Of a stretch of 29,024 nt of DNA, positions 1 through 8,443 are shown in pieces. Positions within the stretch are counted from its first letter, which is position 1. Each line of letters starts with the position of its first letter. Origin of the DNA: an uncultured Eubacteriales bacterium (GTDB taxonomy: Bacteria > Bacillota > Clostridia > Oscillospirales > Acutalibacteraceae); the NCBI GenBank assembly GCA_934636435.1, contig CAKUAQ010000030.1, positions 1 through 29,024 on the forward strand, in the 5' to 3' direction. Both the position numbers and the translations under genes were made by a program. The notes beneath the pieces were generated by a model. It was not told the DNA's origin. It ran no database searches and saw only the letters and a program-made list of their open reading frames with translations.

Positions 1-163
1 GATGGAGCTGAGCCGGGCATTCCGGTATCAGTATGTGGTACTCAACGATGAGGTGGAGAAAGCGGTTGCCCGCATCAACACCATCATTGATGCTGAGTCC
101 ATGCGCTATCAGCGTATGGAAAATACAATTTTGGAGGTTTTGAACGATGTTAGCACCCAGTGA
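1..163 (+). CDS. gmk: Guanylate kinase, C-terminal part (5' end outside window)
   Basis: The reading frame is open from the window edge and stops with TGA at 161-163. About 53 residues are visible, including a YQYVVLND stretch followed by an amphipathic region (EVEKAVARINTIIDAES). These match the end of guanylate kinase, where a 'Y-D-Y-V-V-x-N-D' strand precedes the last helix. The enzyme phosphorylates GMP to GDP with ATP. The nucleotide-binding domain is outside the window, so identity rests on this C-terminal motif and on the rpoZ neighbour, a standard Bacillota arrangement. The end overlaps the rpoZ start by 17 bases, implying coupled translation. The tail after the conserved helix is somewhat long (about 20 residues). 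Confidence 0.82.
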   Translation, partial: MELSRAFRYQYVVLNDEVEKAVARINTIIDAESMRYQRMENTILEVLNDVSTQ

Positions 164-350
164 TATTGAAGAATTGAAAGGCGATAACAGCCGCTATGCG
201 GTGGTGGTGGGCGTGGCGAAGCGCGCCCGTCAGATCGCCGAGGACGCCATCGAGAATCACGAGATCATTATCGAAAAGCCGGTCAGTCTGGCCATCAAGG
301 ATTTCAAGGACGGCGACTGCTCGCTGATCGTGTCGGATAACGACGACTGA
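147..350 (+). CDS. rpoZ: DNA-directed RNA polymerase omega subunit
   Basis: This is a 67-residue protein of the usual length for Bacillota omega. The core RYAVVVGVAKRARQIAED is the omega signature helix, followed by a KPVSLAIKDF segment and an acidic tail. Omega binds the C-terminal part of beta-prime and helps assemble the polymerase. The start ATG at 147 has a GGAGG at 132-136 lying within the end of gmk, about ten bases upstream. In B. subtilis, coaBC follows rpoZ; here the next gene is priA after a 79-base gap in which I see no terminator. Confidence 0.93.
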   Translation: MLAPSDIEELKGDNSRYAVVVGVAKRARQIAEDAIENHEIIIEKPVSLAIKDFKDGDCSLIVSDNDD

Positions 351-429
351 TCGACCGGCTCTGTCTGTCGGGATCGGCCATGCGCCGCTGAAACCGGGCA
401 TCGGCAGGAATGGGAAAGGAGGAAATCGT

Positions 430-2880
430 ATGTCCCGCCCGTCTGTGGTGAAGATCGCCGTGGAGCAGGCATCCTTTTCCTATGATAAGCCCTATTCCTA
501 TCGCTGGCCGACTGAGCTGGGCGAGCCGCAGCCCGGACTGCGGGTGGTGGTTCCCTTCGGCGGCGGCAACCGGCGGCGGCAGGGGCTGCTGCTTGGCTTG
601 GATGCGGATACCGATCCTGCCCGCTGTAAGCCGGTGCTGTTCCGCACGGACGAGACGCCGCTGCTTTCCGAAGAAATGGTGGCGTTGGCGCAGTTTCTGC
701 AGGAGCGTACCTTCTGCCCGCTGTTTGACGCGGTGCGGGCGATGCTGCCCACGGGGCTGTATATGCAGCTGCGCCCGGTACTGCACCCGGCCGTGGATGT
801 GCCCCCGGAGACGCTGGAAACTCTCACCCCGAACGAGCGGCAGCTGCTGGCGTTCGTCTCCCGCTGCCCCGGCGGGGCGGATCAGGAGACGCTGCTTAAA
901 CGGCTGGGTATGGCGGAGGACGCTCCGGCGCTGCGCCGCCTGCTGGAGCTGGGGGTGCTGCTCCGCTCGGAGGATGTTTCTCAGAAGTGGGGGGATGCCA
1001 CTCTGCGGATGGTGCGGCTGTCTCCGCCGGCAGAGGGGGAGGCCCCGAAGCTGACGGATAAGCAGCAGGCGGTATACCGCCTGCTACAGGATGCAGGCGC
1101 GGCCTCGGTCAAAGAGGTGTGCTATTTCGCCGGGGTGACGGCGGCGGTGGTGCGCACGCTGGAGAAAAAGGGGCTGGTGCAGGTCTACGATGCCGAAGTG
1201 CTCCGCAGTCCCTACGCTCATGTCGATACGCCCCCTGCGGCGAAGCCCTATGCGCTGAATGCGGAGCAGCAGCAGGCGCTGGATCGCCTGACGGCGTTGT
1301 ATTCTCAGCCTGCGGCAGCAGCGGCGCTGTTGCACGGAGTGACCGGCAGCGGCAAGACCGCTGTCTATATGAATTTGATCGACCGGGTGCTGGCGGACGG
1401 CAAGCAGGTCATCGTGCTGGTGCCGGAGATTTCCCTGACCCCTCAAACCATGGCGCTGTTTCTGGAAAAATACGGGAAACAGGTGGCGGTGCTGCATAGC
1501 GGCCTGGCCATCGGGGAGCGTATGGATGAATGGAAACGGGTGCGCCGGGGGGAGGCGCGGATCGTGGTGGGCACCCGCTCGGCGGTGTTTGCTCCCTGCG
1601 AGGAGCTGGGGCTGATGATTTTGGACGAGGAGCAGGAGCATACCTATAAGTCCGAATCCACCCCCCGGTATCACGCCCGGGATGTGGCGCGGTTCCGTTG
1701 TGCGCGGCATAATGCGCTGCTGCTGCTCAGCTCCGCCACCCCCAGTATGGAGAGCTATCATGCCGCTTTATCCGGACGGTATGCGCTGGTGGAGCTGACG
1801 AAACGGTTCGGCGATACCGAGCTGCCGTCGGTGACGGTGGCGGATCGGCGGCAGGAGCCGGACGGCGAGACCGCTATCGGCGCCACGTTGGAGCGGGCGA
1901 TGCGGGAATGTCTCGATGCCGGACAGCAGGTGATTTTGCTGCTGAACCGCCGGGGATTCCACACCCATATTTCCTGCCGTTCCTGCGGGCAGACCGTGAC
2001 CTGTCCCGCCTGCAGCATTTCCATGACCTATCATAAGGCCAACCGACGGCTCATGTGTCACTATTGCGGCCACAGCCAGCCGCCGCCCACCGTCTGCCCG
2101 ACCTGCGGCTCGGATAAGCTGCGGTATTCCGGACAGGGTACGCAGCTGGTGGAGGAACAGCTGGAGGAGCTGTTTCCCGGTGTTCCGGTGCTGCGGATGG
2201 ATACGGACACCACCATGTCCCGTCTGGCGTATGAAAATCATTTTCGGGATTTTGCCGCCGGAAAGTACCGCATCATGATCGGCACGCAGATGGTGGCCAA
2301 GGGACTGGATTTCCCGCAGGTGGGGCTGGTCGGTGTGCTGTCGGCGGATCAATCTCTGTATGGAGAGGATTACCGCTGCTATGAGACCACCTTTTCGCTG
2401 CTGACCCAGGTGATCGGCCGTGCCGGCCGCCGGGGACAGCAGGGGCGGGCGGTGATCCAGACCTTTACTCCGGATAATCCGGTGATCGAGCTGGCATCCG
2501 CTCAGGATTATAAGAGCTTCTATGAGCTGGAGATCGCATCCCGCCGGATGCTGCATTATCCGCCCTTTGCCGATCTGTTTCTGTTCGGCTTTACCGGATC
2601 GCAGGAGGCGGAGGTACGGCAGGCGTCCCGCCGGATGCTGGAGCGGCTGCGGGCCGCCGCCACCGGCGCATATGCCGACCTGCCGATGATCGCTTTGGAT
2701 CCCACTCCGGCCACGGTGCTGCGGGTGGCCGGAAGATTTCGGTATAAGCTCATTGTGAAGGCGCGCAATACCGCCGCCATGCGCCGCATGGTGCGGGAGG
2801 CGATGCTCTCGTTTCTGGCCGACCCGGTCAATCGTCGGATCAGCCTCTATGTGGATATCAACCCGGCGTCCATGCTGTGA
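430..2880 (+). CDS. priA: Primosomal protein N', replication restart helicase PriA
   Basis: This 816-residue superfamily 2 helicase loads the replisome at stalled forks. Visible parts in order are an N-terminal 3'-DNA-binding domain (about 1-110), a winged-helix region (about 200-260), and Walker A GVTGSGKT at 303-310. The Walker B box is DEEQ at 399-402 (E. coli PriA has DEEH). Eight zinc-ligand cysteines in CxxC pairs lie at 516/519, 525/528, 543/546 and 556/559, followed by the GTQMVAKGLDFP and QVIGRAGR helicase motifs. The start ATG is preceded by AAAGGAGG at good spacing. The gene is full length. It lies between rpoZ and def, matching the Bacillus order except that coaBC is absent. Confidence 0.96.
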   Translation: MSRPSVVKIAVEQASFSYDKPYSYRWPTELGEPQPGLRVVVPFGGGNRRRQGLLLGLDADTDPARCKPVLFRTDETPLLSEEMVALAQFLQERTFCPLFDAVRAMLPTGLYMQLRPVLHPAVDVPPETLETLTPNERQLLAFVSRCPGGADQETLLKRLGMAEDAPALRRLLELGVLLRSEDVSQKWGDATLRMVRLSPPAEGEAPKLTDKQQAVYRLLQDAGAASVKEVCYFAGVTAAVVRTLEKKGLVQVYDAEVLRSPYAHVDTPPAAKPYALNAEQQQALDRLTALYSQPAAAAALLHGVTGSGKTAVYMNLIDRVLADGKQVIVLVPEISLTPQTMALFLEKYGKQVAVLHSGLAIGERMDEWKRVRRGEARIVVGTRSAVFAPCEELGLMILDEEQEHTYKSESTPRYHARDVARFRCARHNALLLLSSATPSMESYHAALSGRYALVELTKRFGDTELPSVTVADRRQEPDGETAIGATLERAMRECLDAGQQVILLLNRRGFHTHISCRSCGQTVTCPACSISMTYHKANRRLMCHYCGHSQPPPTVCPTCGSDKLRYSGQGTQLVEEQLEELFPGVPVLRMDTDTTMSRLAYENHFRDFAAGKYRIMIGTQMVAKGLDFPQVGLVGVLSADQSLYGEDYRCYETTFSLLTQVIGRAGRRGQQGRAVIQTFTPDNPVIELASAQDYKSFYELEIASRRMLHYPPFADLFLFGFTGSQEAEVRQASRRMLERLRAAATGAYADLPMIALDPTPATVLRVAGRFRYKLIVKARNTAAMRRMVREAMLSFLADPVNRRISLYVDINPASML

Positions 2881-2904
2881 CGCACAGAAAGGAGAATGGG
2901 CCGC

Positions 2905-3375
2905 ATGGCAATTCGTAAAATTCTCACCGATCAGGATCCGATCCTTCATAAAGTCTGCAAGCCGGTGGAGGTCTTCGACGAGCGGCTGTGGCAGCTCCTC
3001 GACGATATGGAGGACACCCTGCGCAAGGCGGACGGCGTAGGACTGGCCGCTCCCCAGGTGGGGGTGATCCGGCGATTGTTCATCATGGATGTGGGCGACG
3101 GAATCCGGGAATGCATCAATCCCACCATTCTGGAAGAAAAGGGTACCCAGGAATGTGTGGAGGGCTGCCTGTCCAGCCCTGGCGAATACGGCATCATTCA
3201 TCGCCCGAAAAAGGTGAAGCTGCAAGCCCAGAACCGTCACGGCAAATTCTTCATTGTGACGCTGGAGGATCTGGCAGCCCAGTGCGCCAGCCATGAGAAC
3301 GACCATTTGAACGGGATTTTGTTCAAATCCAAGGTGGACCGGATGCTGGATCCGGAGGAGCTGAAGGGCGATTGA
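2905..3375 (+). CDS. def: Peptide deformylase
   Basis: This 156-residue metalloenzyme removes the formyl group from the initiator methionine of new proteins. All three family motifs are present: GVGLAAPQ at 44-51, EGCLS with metal ligand C88, and HENDH at 130-134 (ligands H130 and H134, catalytic E131). I chose ATG 2905 rather than in-frame ATG 2896. The earlier ATG sits only one base after the GGAG ribosome site (2891-2894), whereas 2905 has about ten bases of spacing and gives the typical 'MAIRKIL' start. It lies directly before fmt, which attaches the formyl group, a conserved functional pairing. Confidence 0.95.
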   Translation: MAIRKILTDQDPILHKVCKPVEVFDERLWQLLDDMEDTLRKADGVGLAAPQVGVIRRLFIMDVGDGIRECINPTILEEKGTQECVEGCLSSPGEYGIIHRPKKVKLQAQNRHGKFFIVTLEDLAAQCASHENDHLNGILFKSKVDRMLDPEELKGD

Positions 3376-3392
3376 CGAAAAGGGGGCGGCGA

Positions 3393-4319
3393 ATGAAGCT
3401 GATATTTATGGGTACGCCGGATTTTGCCGTACCCAGTCTGGAACGTCTGCTGGCGGACGGCCATGAGGTGCTGTTGGCGGTGACCCAGCCGGATAAGCCG
3501 GTGGGGCGTAAGCAGGTGCTGACCCCGCCGCCGGTGAAGGTATGCGCCGAAAGCCACGGCATCCCGGTGTACCAGCCCGGCTCTATGAAGCGGGAGGAGA
3601 CCTGGACGTATCTTTCCGGATTTCCTGCCGACGCGATGATCGTGGTAGCGTATGGCAAAATCTTGCCCGCCGCCGTGCTGCATATGACCCCGCTGGGCTG
3701 CATCAATGTCCACGGGTCGCTGCTGCCCCGCTATCGGGGGGCGGCGCCGGTGCAGTGGGCGATCCTCAATGGGGATGCCGAGACCGGCGTGACCACCATG
3801 CAGCTGGATGAGGGGGTGGACACCGGCGATATTCTGCTGATGTCCCGGTTCCCGCTGGACGATACCGTCACCGGCGGTGAGCTGTTCGACCGGCTGGCGC
3901 AGGAGGGCGCAGAGCTGCTCAGCCGCACTCTGACCGGGTTGGCGGATGGCACGGTACAGCCCCGCAAACAGCCCGCCGAGGGAGCCTGTTATGCTTCCAT
4001 GCTGAATAAATCCATGTCCCCGCTGGATTGGTCCAAGCCCGCCCGGGCGCTGCATAATCAGGTGCGGGCCATGAATCCCTGGCCGGTGGCCTCCACCGTG
4101 TATGAGGGAAAAGTGCTGAAGATTCATGTGTCCCGGGTGGCGGAAAGCGCTGCCGGACAGCCGGGCGCCGTGTTGTCGTTGTCGCCGCTGGTGGTTGCCT
4201 GCGGCGCGGGGACAGCGCTGGAGCTGCAGGAGGTGCAGTATGAGGGCGCCCGCCGAATGACTGCCGCCGATTTTCTGCGGGGACATCCGCTGCAGGTGGG
4301 CGACCGCCTGGGCGTGTGA
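3393..4319 (+). CDS. fmt: Methionyl-tRNA formyltransferase
   Basis: The 308-residue enzyme transfers a formyl group from 10-formyl-THF to Met-tRNAi. The N-terminal Rossmann-like domain begins MKLIFMGTPDFAV. The catalytic triad is visible as N105 and H107 in the INVHGSLLPRYRGAAP block and D143 in DEGVDTGDIL. A C-terminal OB-like tRNA-binding domain follows from about residue 205. ATG 3393 is preferred because it follows an AAAAGGGGG ribosome site (3378-3385) by seven bases; an upstream in-frame TTG at 3372 overlaps the def stop and has no such site. The formyl donor pathway (fhs, glyA) is encoded about 17 kb further on. Confidence 0.95.
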   Translation: MKLIFMGTPDFAVPSLERLLADGHEVLLAVTQPDKPVGRKQVLTPPPVKVCAESHGIPVYQPGSMKREETWTYLSGFPADAMIVVAYGKILPAAVLHMTPLGCINVHGSLLPRYRGAAPVQWAILNGDAETGVTTMQLDEGVDTGDILLMSRFPLDDTVTGGELFDRLAQEGAELLSRTLTGLADGTVQPRKQPAEGACYASMLNKSMSPLDWSKPARALHNQVRAMNPWPVASTVYEGKVLKIHVSRVAESAAGQPGAVLSLSPLVVACGAGTALELQEVQYEGARRMTAADFLRGHPLQVGDRLGV

Positions 4320-4357
4320 TGGCCGGAAGTATGTGACTGTCAGAAAGGAGATACCTT

Positions 4358-5059
4358 ATGCCACTCTTTTATATGGACTATTGGTATTTGGTGCTGGTGG
4401 TGCCGGCACTGCTGATTTCCGCTTGGGCACAGATCCGGGTGAAGTCGGTGTTTGCCCGGTACAGCCGTCGCCCGGTGGCCTGCGGCATGACCGGTCGGCA
4501 GGCGAGTCTCTATATTCAGCAGCAGAATGGGATTTCCACCGCCATGGTGCCGGTGTCCGGCTCCATGACGGATTACTATAACCCGAAGGACAACAGCATC
4601 CATCTGTCTCAGACCGTCTGCGATCAGGTGACGGTGGCGGCGGTGGGTGTGGCGGCCCACGAAACCGGCCACGCCCTGCAATATGCCACCGACTATGGTC
4701 CCGTCAAGCTGCGCATGGGTATGGTGCCGGTGACAAATTTTGCGTCGGGGCTGTCTCCGGTGCTGGTGGTGCTGGGGCTTGTGATGGGGTATGATCCCCT
4801 GGCCTGGGTCGGCGTGATCCTGTTCAGCGTGGCGCTGCTGTTTCAGCTGGTGACGCTGCCGGTGGAGTTTAACGCCAGCGCCCGGGCGGTGCGTGCGCTG
4901 GAGAGCAGCGGCCGGTTCACCGCCGACGAGTTGACCGGTGTCAAGCGGGTGCTGTCGGCGGCGGCGCTGACCTACGTGGCGGCCACCTTTGTATCGTTGA
5001 TGAGCCTGCTGCGGCTGATTTTGATTGTCGGCGGCAATTCCCGGCGGAGGAATGACTGA
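4358..5059 (+). CDS. Membrane neutral zinc metallopeptidase, YugP family
   Basis: The 233-residue integral membrane protein carries the zincin motif HETGH at 101-105. Hydrophobic segments lie near 8-25, 125-150, 153-175 and 206-226. The PVEFNASARAVRALE block after the third segment is typical of the YugP/DUF-type Zn_peptidase_2 family and probably supplies further active-site residues. The substrate is unknown for the family. The gene has an excellent AAAGGAGAT ribosome site upstream of ATG 4358. Its stop shares one base with the rsmB start (TGATG at 5057-5061), so the two are probably co-translated. It occupies a slot between fmt and rsmB that is empty in B. subtilis. Confidence 0.88.
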   Translation: MPLFYMDYWYLVLVVPALLISAWAQIRVKSVFARYSRRPVACGMTGRQASLYIQQQNGISTAMVPVSGSMTDYYNPKDNSIHLSQTVCDQVTVAAVGVAAHETGHALQYATDYGPVKLRMGMVPVTNFASGLSPVLVVLGLVMGYDPLAWVGVILFSVALLFQLVTLPVEFNASARAVRALESSGRFTADELTGVKRVLSAAALTYVAATFVSLMSLLRLILIVGGNSRRRND

Positions 5060-6384
5060 TGTCTGTCCGACGGGCGGCAGTGGAGGCACTGCTGCAGATC
5101 GAACAGTCCGGCGGCTATTCCAATATCGTGTTGGAGGAGCGGCTGTCCCATACCGACCTGCCCGCGGCGGACCGTGGGTTGCTGACCCGTCTGGTATACG
5201 GCGTGGTGGAGCGCCGTCTGACGCTGGATTATTGTCTCAATCGGGTATCCTCCATCCCGGTCCGGCAAATGGAGCCGGCGGTGCGGGAAACCCTGCGGGT
5301 AGGCGCTTACCAGCTTCTGTATATGTCCCGCATCCCTGCCTATGCCGTGGTGGACGAGGCGGTGGAGCAGGTGCCGCCCCGGCTGCGGGGATATGTCAAC
5401 GGAGTGCTGCGGGGTGTGCAGCGGCAGGGGCAGGCGCTGCTCGATGCGCTGCCCGATACCGATAAGGGGCTGGAGCAGCGGTATTCCTGCCCCCGCGTAT
5501 GGATCCGCAGCTGGCGGGATGCCTACGGTGACGGGATGACCCGCCGGATGCTGGAGATGCTGAATGAAGCCCCTCCCGCCTATATCCGCATTTGTACGCA
5601 GAAAACGACCCCCGCGGCCTTTCGGGCGCGGCTGGATGAGGCGGGAATCGCCTATACCGCTGTGCCGGGTTTGCCGGCGGCGCTGCGGCTGGAGAGCGGT
5701 CAGGCATTGACGGCTCTGCCGGAATCGGCGCAGGAATCATTCTATTTTCAGGATCCGGCTTCCCAGTGGTGCTGCCGGGCATTGGAGGCCCGGCCGGGAG
5801 AACTGGTGGCGGATGTATGCGCCGCTCCGGGCGGCAAGAGCTTTACGGTGGCGCAGGATATGCAGAATACCGGCCGAGTGGTCGCCGGGGATCTGTATCC
5901 GCAGAAATGCGCTGTGATCCGTCGCCGAGCGGCGGCATTAGGGCTGACTGCCGTGGAGACGGTGCAACGGGATGCGGCTGCCGACCCGCCGCCGGAATGG
6001 CTGGGACGGTTCGATCGGGTTCTGTGCGACGCGCCCTGCTCCGGTTTGGGCGTGGCGCGGCGCAAACCGGAAATCCGCTATAAACGGCCGGAGGATTTCG
6101 CTGAGCTGCCGGACCTGCAGCTGCGCATCCTGCGGCAGTCGGCACGGCTGGTGCGCCCCGGCGGGGTGCTGCAGTATTCGACCTGTACCCTCCGCCCGGA
6201 GGAGAACCGACAGGTGGCGGATGCATTTTTGGCGGCGGAGCCGGACTTTCTCCCCCGGACGCTGCCGCTGGCGGAATGCTTTGCGGCGGCCGGGCTGCCG
6301 CCCTCCCATCAGTTCACGTTTCTGCCGCCGGTGCAGGATACGGATGGATTTTATATAGCAGGGTTTTTCAGAAAACCGGAGTAG
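5059..6384 (+). CDS. rsmB: 16S rRNA (cytosine(967)-C(5))-methyltransferase
   Basis: The 441-residue protein has an N-terminal NusB-like RNA-binding domain (about 1-130) and a SAM-dependent methyltransferase domain (about 170-441). SAM motif CAAPGGK is at 254-260, the DAPCSG motif IV with C327 at 324-329, and the STCTL motif VI with the catalytic-type C376 at 374-378. It methylates a cytosine in helix 31 of 16S rRNA. It starts at ATG 5059 inside the stop of the metallopeptidase gene, with GGAGG just upstream. It is full length for the Sun/RsmB family and is followed by the long rlmN leader. Confidence 0.95.
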   Translation: MSVRRAAVEALLQIEQSGGYSNIVLEERLSHTDLPAADRGLLTRLVYGVVERRLTLDYCLNRVSSIPVRQMEPAVRETLRVGAYQLLYMSRIPAYAVVDEAVEQVPPRLRGYVNGVLRGVQRQGQALLDALPDTDKGLEQRYSCPRVWIRSWRDAYGDGMTRRMLEMLNEAPPAYIRICTQKTTPAAFRARLDEAGIAYTAVPGLPAALRLESGQALTALPESAQESFYFQDPASQWCCRALEARPGELVADVCAAPGGKSFTVAQDMQNTGRVVAGDLYPQKCAVIRRRAAALGLTAVETVQRDAAADPPPEWLGRFDRVLCDAPCSGLGVARRKPEIRYKRPEDFAELPDLQLRILRQSARLVRPGGVLQYSTCTLRPEENRQVADAFLAAEPDFLPRTLPLAECFAAAGLPPSHQFTFLPPVQDTDGFYIAGFFRKPE

Positions 6385-6616
6385 ACAACGGGATCCGGGC
6401 AGAATGGTTTTTTGACTGCCAGGACGAGAAGCTTTTTTCGTATGGCAGGGCGAAGAACGCGGCAATACTGCCATATGGGCATTGTCGCTTGACAGGGGGC
6501 GCACGCGGGCTTGCCTTTGTCCGGCGACGGTCATTATAAGACAAACAGAATAGGGAAATATTCCGTTTCCGGAACGGTCGTCCCCGAACCGTTTGTCTAG
6601 GAGTTGAGGTGACTAC
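6385..6616 (+). promoter_or_regulatory. Structured leader/intergenic region upstream of rlmN
   Basis: This 232-base gap is the only large one in the plus-strand cluster. TATGGCAG at 6441-6448 can pair with CTGCCATA at 6468-6475 (8 bp). Alternatively its TGGCAG part can pair with CTGCCA at 6416-6421, where ACGA (6424-6427) and TCGT (6438-6441) extend the stem. The two foldings exclude each other. Further on, AGACAAAC (6539-6546) is the exact complement of GTTTGTCT (6591-6598) and encloses a GGAA/TTCC hairpin (6554-6564). A weak sigma-A-like promoter, TTGCCT (6511-6516), 18 bases, TATAAG (6535-6540), lies between. I recognise no known riboswitch class. The layout suggests either attenuation of read-through from rsmB or a promoter with a structured start. 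Confidence 0.4.
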
Positions 6617-7690
6617 TTGGAGGTACAGGATCTGCGTTCCATGACGCAGGAGGAATTGACCGCACAGCTCAAAGCGATGGGCTGTCCCGGGTTTCGCGCC
6701 GGGCAGATCCGGGAATGGCTGGATCGGGGGGTCACGGATTTTGCGCAGATGACCAATCTGCCGAAGGAGCTGCGGCAAAAGCTGGCGGAGACCTACCGGG
6801 TGCCCGGTGTGACGATCCGCCGTAAGCTGGTGTCGGCGCTGGACGGCACGGTGAAATACCTGTTTGCACTGGATGACGGAGAAACGGTGGAATCGGTGCT
6901 GATGGAGTATAAGCACGGTTGGAGCCAGTGTCTGTCCACTCAGGTGGGATGCAAGATGGGCTGTACCTTCTGTGCCACCGGCATGGGCGGGTTTGTCCGT
7001 AATCTGTCGGCGGCGGAGATGCTGGCGCAGATCGAAGCGGCGCAGAGGGATACCGGCGTGCGTGTATCCTCCGTCGTGCTCATGGGCATGGGGGAGCCGC
7101 TGGATAATTATGATCAGGTGGTGCGGTTTCTGAGGATGCTGTCGGAGGACGGCGGCGTGCACATCGGCATGCGCCATATATCCCTGTCCACCTGCGGTCT
7201 GGTTCCCGGGATCTACCGCCTGATGGAGGAGCAGATCCCGCTGACATTGTCGATATCGCTCCATGCACCCAACGATGCGATCCGCTCCCGCACGATGCCG
7301 GTGAATCGGCGGTGGGGTGTGGATGAGCTGCTGGAGGCATGCCGCCGGTATATAGAGGCTACCGGGCGGCGTGTGTCCTTTGAATACGCCATGATCGACG
7401 GGGTGAACGATTCCGATGCCTGTGCGGAGGAATTGGCCGACCGTCTGCGGGGAATGCTGTGTCATGTGAATCTGATCCCCGTCAATGCCGTAGCCGGAAA
7501 ATCCCAGAAACGCAGCACCCAGCAGCGCATTCGCCGCTTCATGGATATTTTGGAGAAGCGGGGGATCAACGTGACGGTGCGGCGCACGCTGGGGGCGGAT
7601 ATCAATGCTTCCTGCGGACAGCTCCGCCGACAGGCGGATCAGCCCGCAGAGGGAGACACCAACGGAAAGGAGGCGTCACGATGTATGTGA
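6617..7690 (+). CDS. rlmN: 23S rRNA (adenine(2503)-C(2))-methyltransferase, radical SAM
   Basis: The 357-residue radical SAM enzyme methylates C2 of A2503 in 23S rRNA (and A37 of some tRNAs in E. coli). The iron-sulfur cluster motif CxxxCxxC is C112, C116, C119. MGMGEPLDNYD and SLHAPND blocks follow, and the C-terminal methyl-carrying cysteine in the 'D-I-N-A-S-C-G-Q-L' block is C333. Start is TTG 6617: GAGGTGA lies at 6606-6612 at correct spacing, while the next in-frame ATG (6641) lacks a site. The last ten bases overlap the start of the phosphatase gene. The C-terminal tail after C333 is 24 residues. Confidence 0.95.
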   Translation: MEVQDLRSMTQEELTAQLKAMGCPGFRAGQIREWLDRGVTDFAQMTNLPKELRQKLAETYRVPGVTIRRKLVSALDGTVKYLFALDDGETVESVLMEYKHGWSQCLSTQVGCKMGCTFCATGMGGFVRNLSAAEMLAQIEAAQRDTGVRVSSVVLMGMGEPLDNYDQVVRFLRMLSEDGGVHIGMRHISLSTCGLVPGIYRLMEEQIPLTLSISLHAPNDAIRSRTMPVNRRWGVDELLEACRRYIEATGRRVSFEYAMIDGVNDSDACAEELADRLRGMLCHVNLIPVNAVAGKSQKRSTQQRIRRFMDILEKRGINVTVRRTLGADINASCGQLRRQADQPAEGDTNGKEASRCM

Positions 7691-8412
7691 CCGGAAATAC
7701 GCATATCGGGTATGTGCGCAGCAGCAATCAGGACGCGCTGGCCTACGGGGCGCTGGGTGCGGACCGCCAGTATGCGGTGGTGTGCGACGGCATGGGCGGC
7801 GCGGCCGGCGGCAATGTCGCCAGCCAGCTGGCGACACAGATCATCCGCGAACGCATCACAGAGCATCTGTCCTCGGGCGAAGCCCAGTGCTCCATGGAGC
7901 ATCTGCTGGCTTCGGCGATGGCGGCGGCCAATCTGGAGGTCTATGACAAGGCCAAGGCTACCCCGGAGCTGGACGGGATGGGCACCACCGTGGTGGCGGT
8001 GGTGATGGATCGCCGCACGGCGTATATCTCCCATACCGGAGACAGCCGGGTATACCTGTGCCGGGACGGGGGGCTGACTCAGCTGACCCGGGATCATTCC
8101 GTGGTGCAGGGGCTGTTGGAAAGCGGTCAGATCACCGAGGAGCAGGCGCGGTCCCACCCTCGGCGGCATTTCATCACCCGTGCATTGGGCGTGGAGCCGG
8201 ATGAACAGGGCGAGTATGACGAGCTGGAGCTGAAGGCGGGCGACCGTTTGGTGCTGTGCACCGATGGGTTGACCCGTGTGGTGGATGAGGCGCGGGCTGC
8301 CTCGATCATCGCACAGCTGCCGCCGGAGCAGGCGGTGGATGCCCTCATCCAGGCAGCTTTGGATGGCGGTGGCCCCGACAATATCACAGTGGTCATCATG
8401 GAATTGGACTGA
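7681..8412 (+). CDS. stp: PP2C-family serine/threonine protein phosphatase (Stp/PrpC)
   Basis: The 243-residue PPM phosphatase shows the metal-binding signature motifs: NQD near 16-18, VCDGMGG at 34-40, GDSRVYL in the middle, CTDGLTRVV, and GGPDNIT near the C-terminus. The conserved aspartates bind two manganese or magnesium ions. It dephosphorylates targets of the partner PASTA kinase encoded 31 bases downstream, a universal pairing in Bacillota that controls cell wall and growth/dormancy signalling. ATG 7681 has AAAGGAGG at 7667-7674 and overlaps the rlmN stop. An in-frame extension upstream to 7459 would run inside rlmN and is rejected. Confidence 0.95.
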   Translation: MYVTGNTHIGYVRSSNQDALAYGALGADRQYAVVCDGMGGAAGGNVASQLATQIIRERITEHLSSGEAQCSMEHLLASAMAAANLEVYDKAKATPELDGMGTTVVAVVMDRRTAYISHTGDSRVYLCRDGGLTQLTRDHSVVQGLLESGQITEEQARSHPRRHFITRALGVEPDEQGEYDELELKAGDRLVLCTDGLTRVVDEARAASIIAQLPPEQAVDALIQAALDGGGPDNITVVIMELD

Positions 8413-8443
8413 GATACTTACAGAAAGATGAGGATATAACGGT

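Noticed and set aside
1768..3306. 512-codon minus-strand open frame opposite priA and def
   Set aside because: Antisense shadow of PriA and deformylase, whose catalytic motifs are all on the plus strand.
6489..6494. TTGACA as a perfect -35 element upstream of rlmN
   Set aside because: No -10-like hexamer lies 16-18 bases downstream; the only TATAAG is 40 bases away.
7459..7680. N-terminal extension of the PP2C phosphatase
   Set aside because: It lies inside rlmN in another frame; the strong AAAGGAGG points to ATG 7681 and the family starts there.
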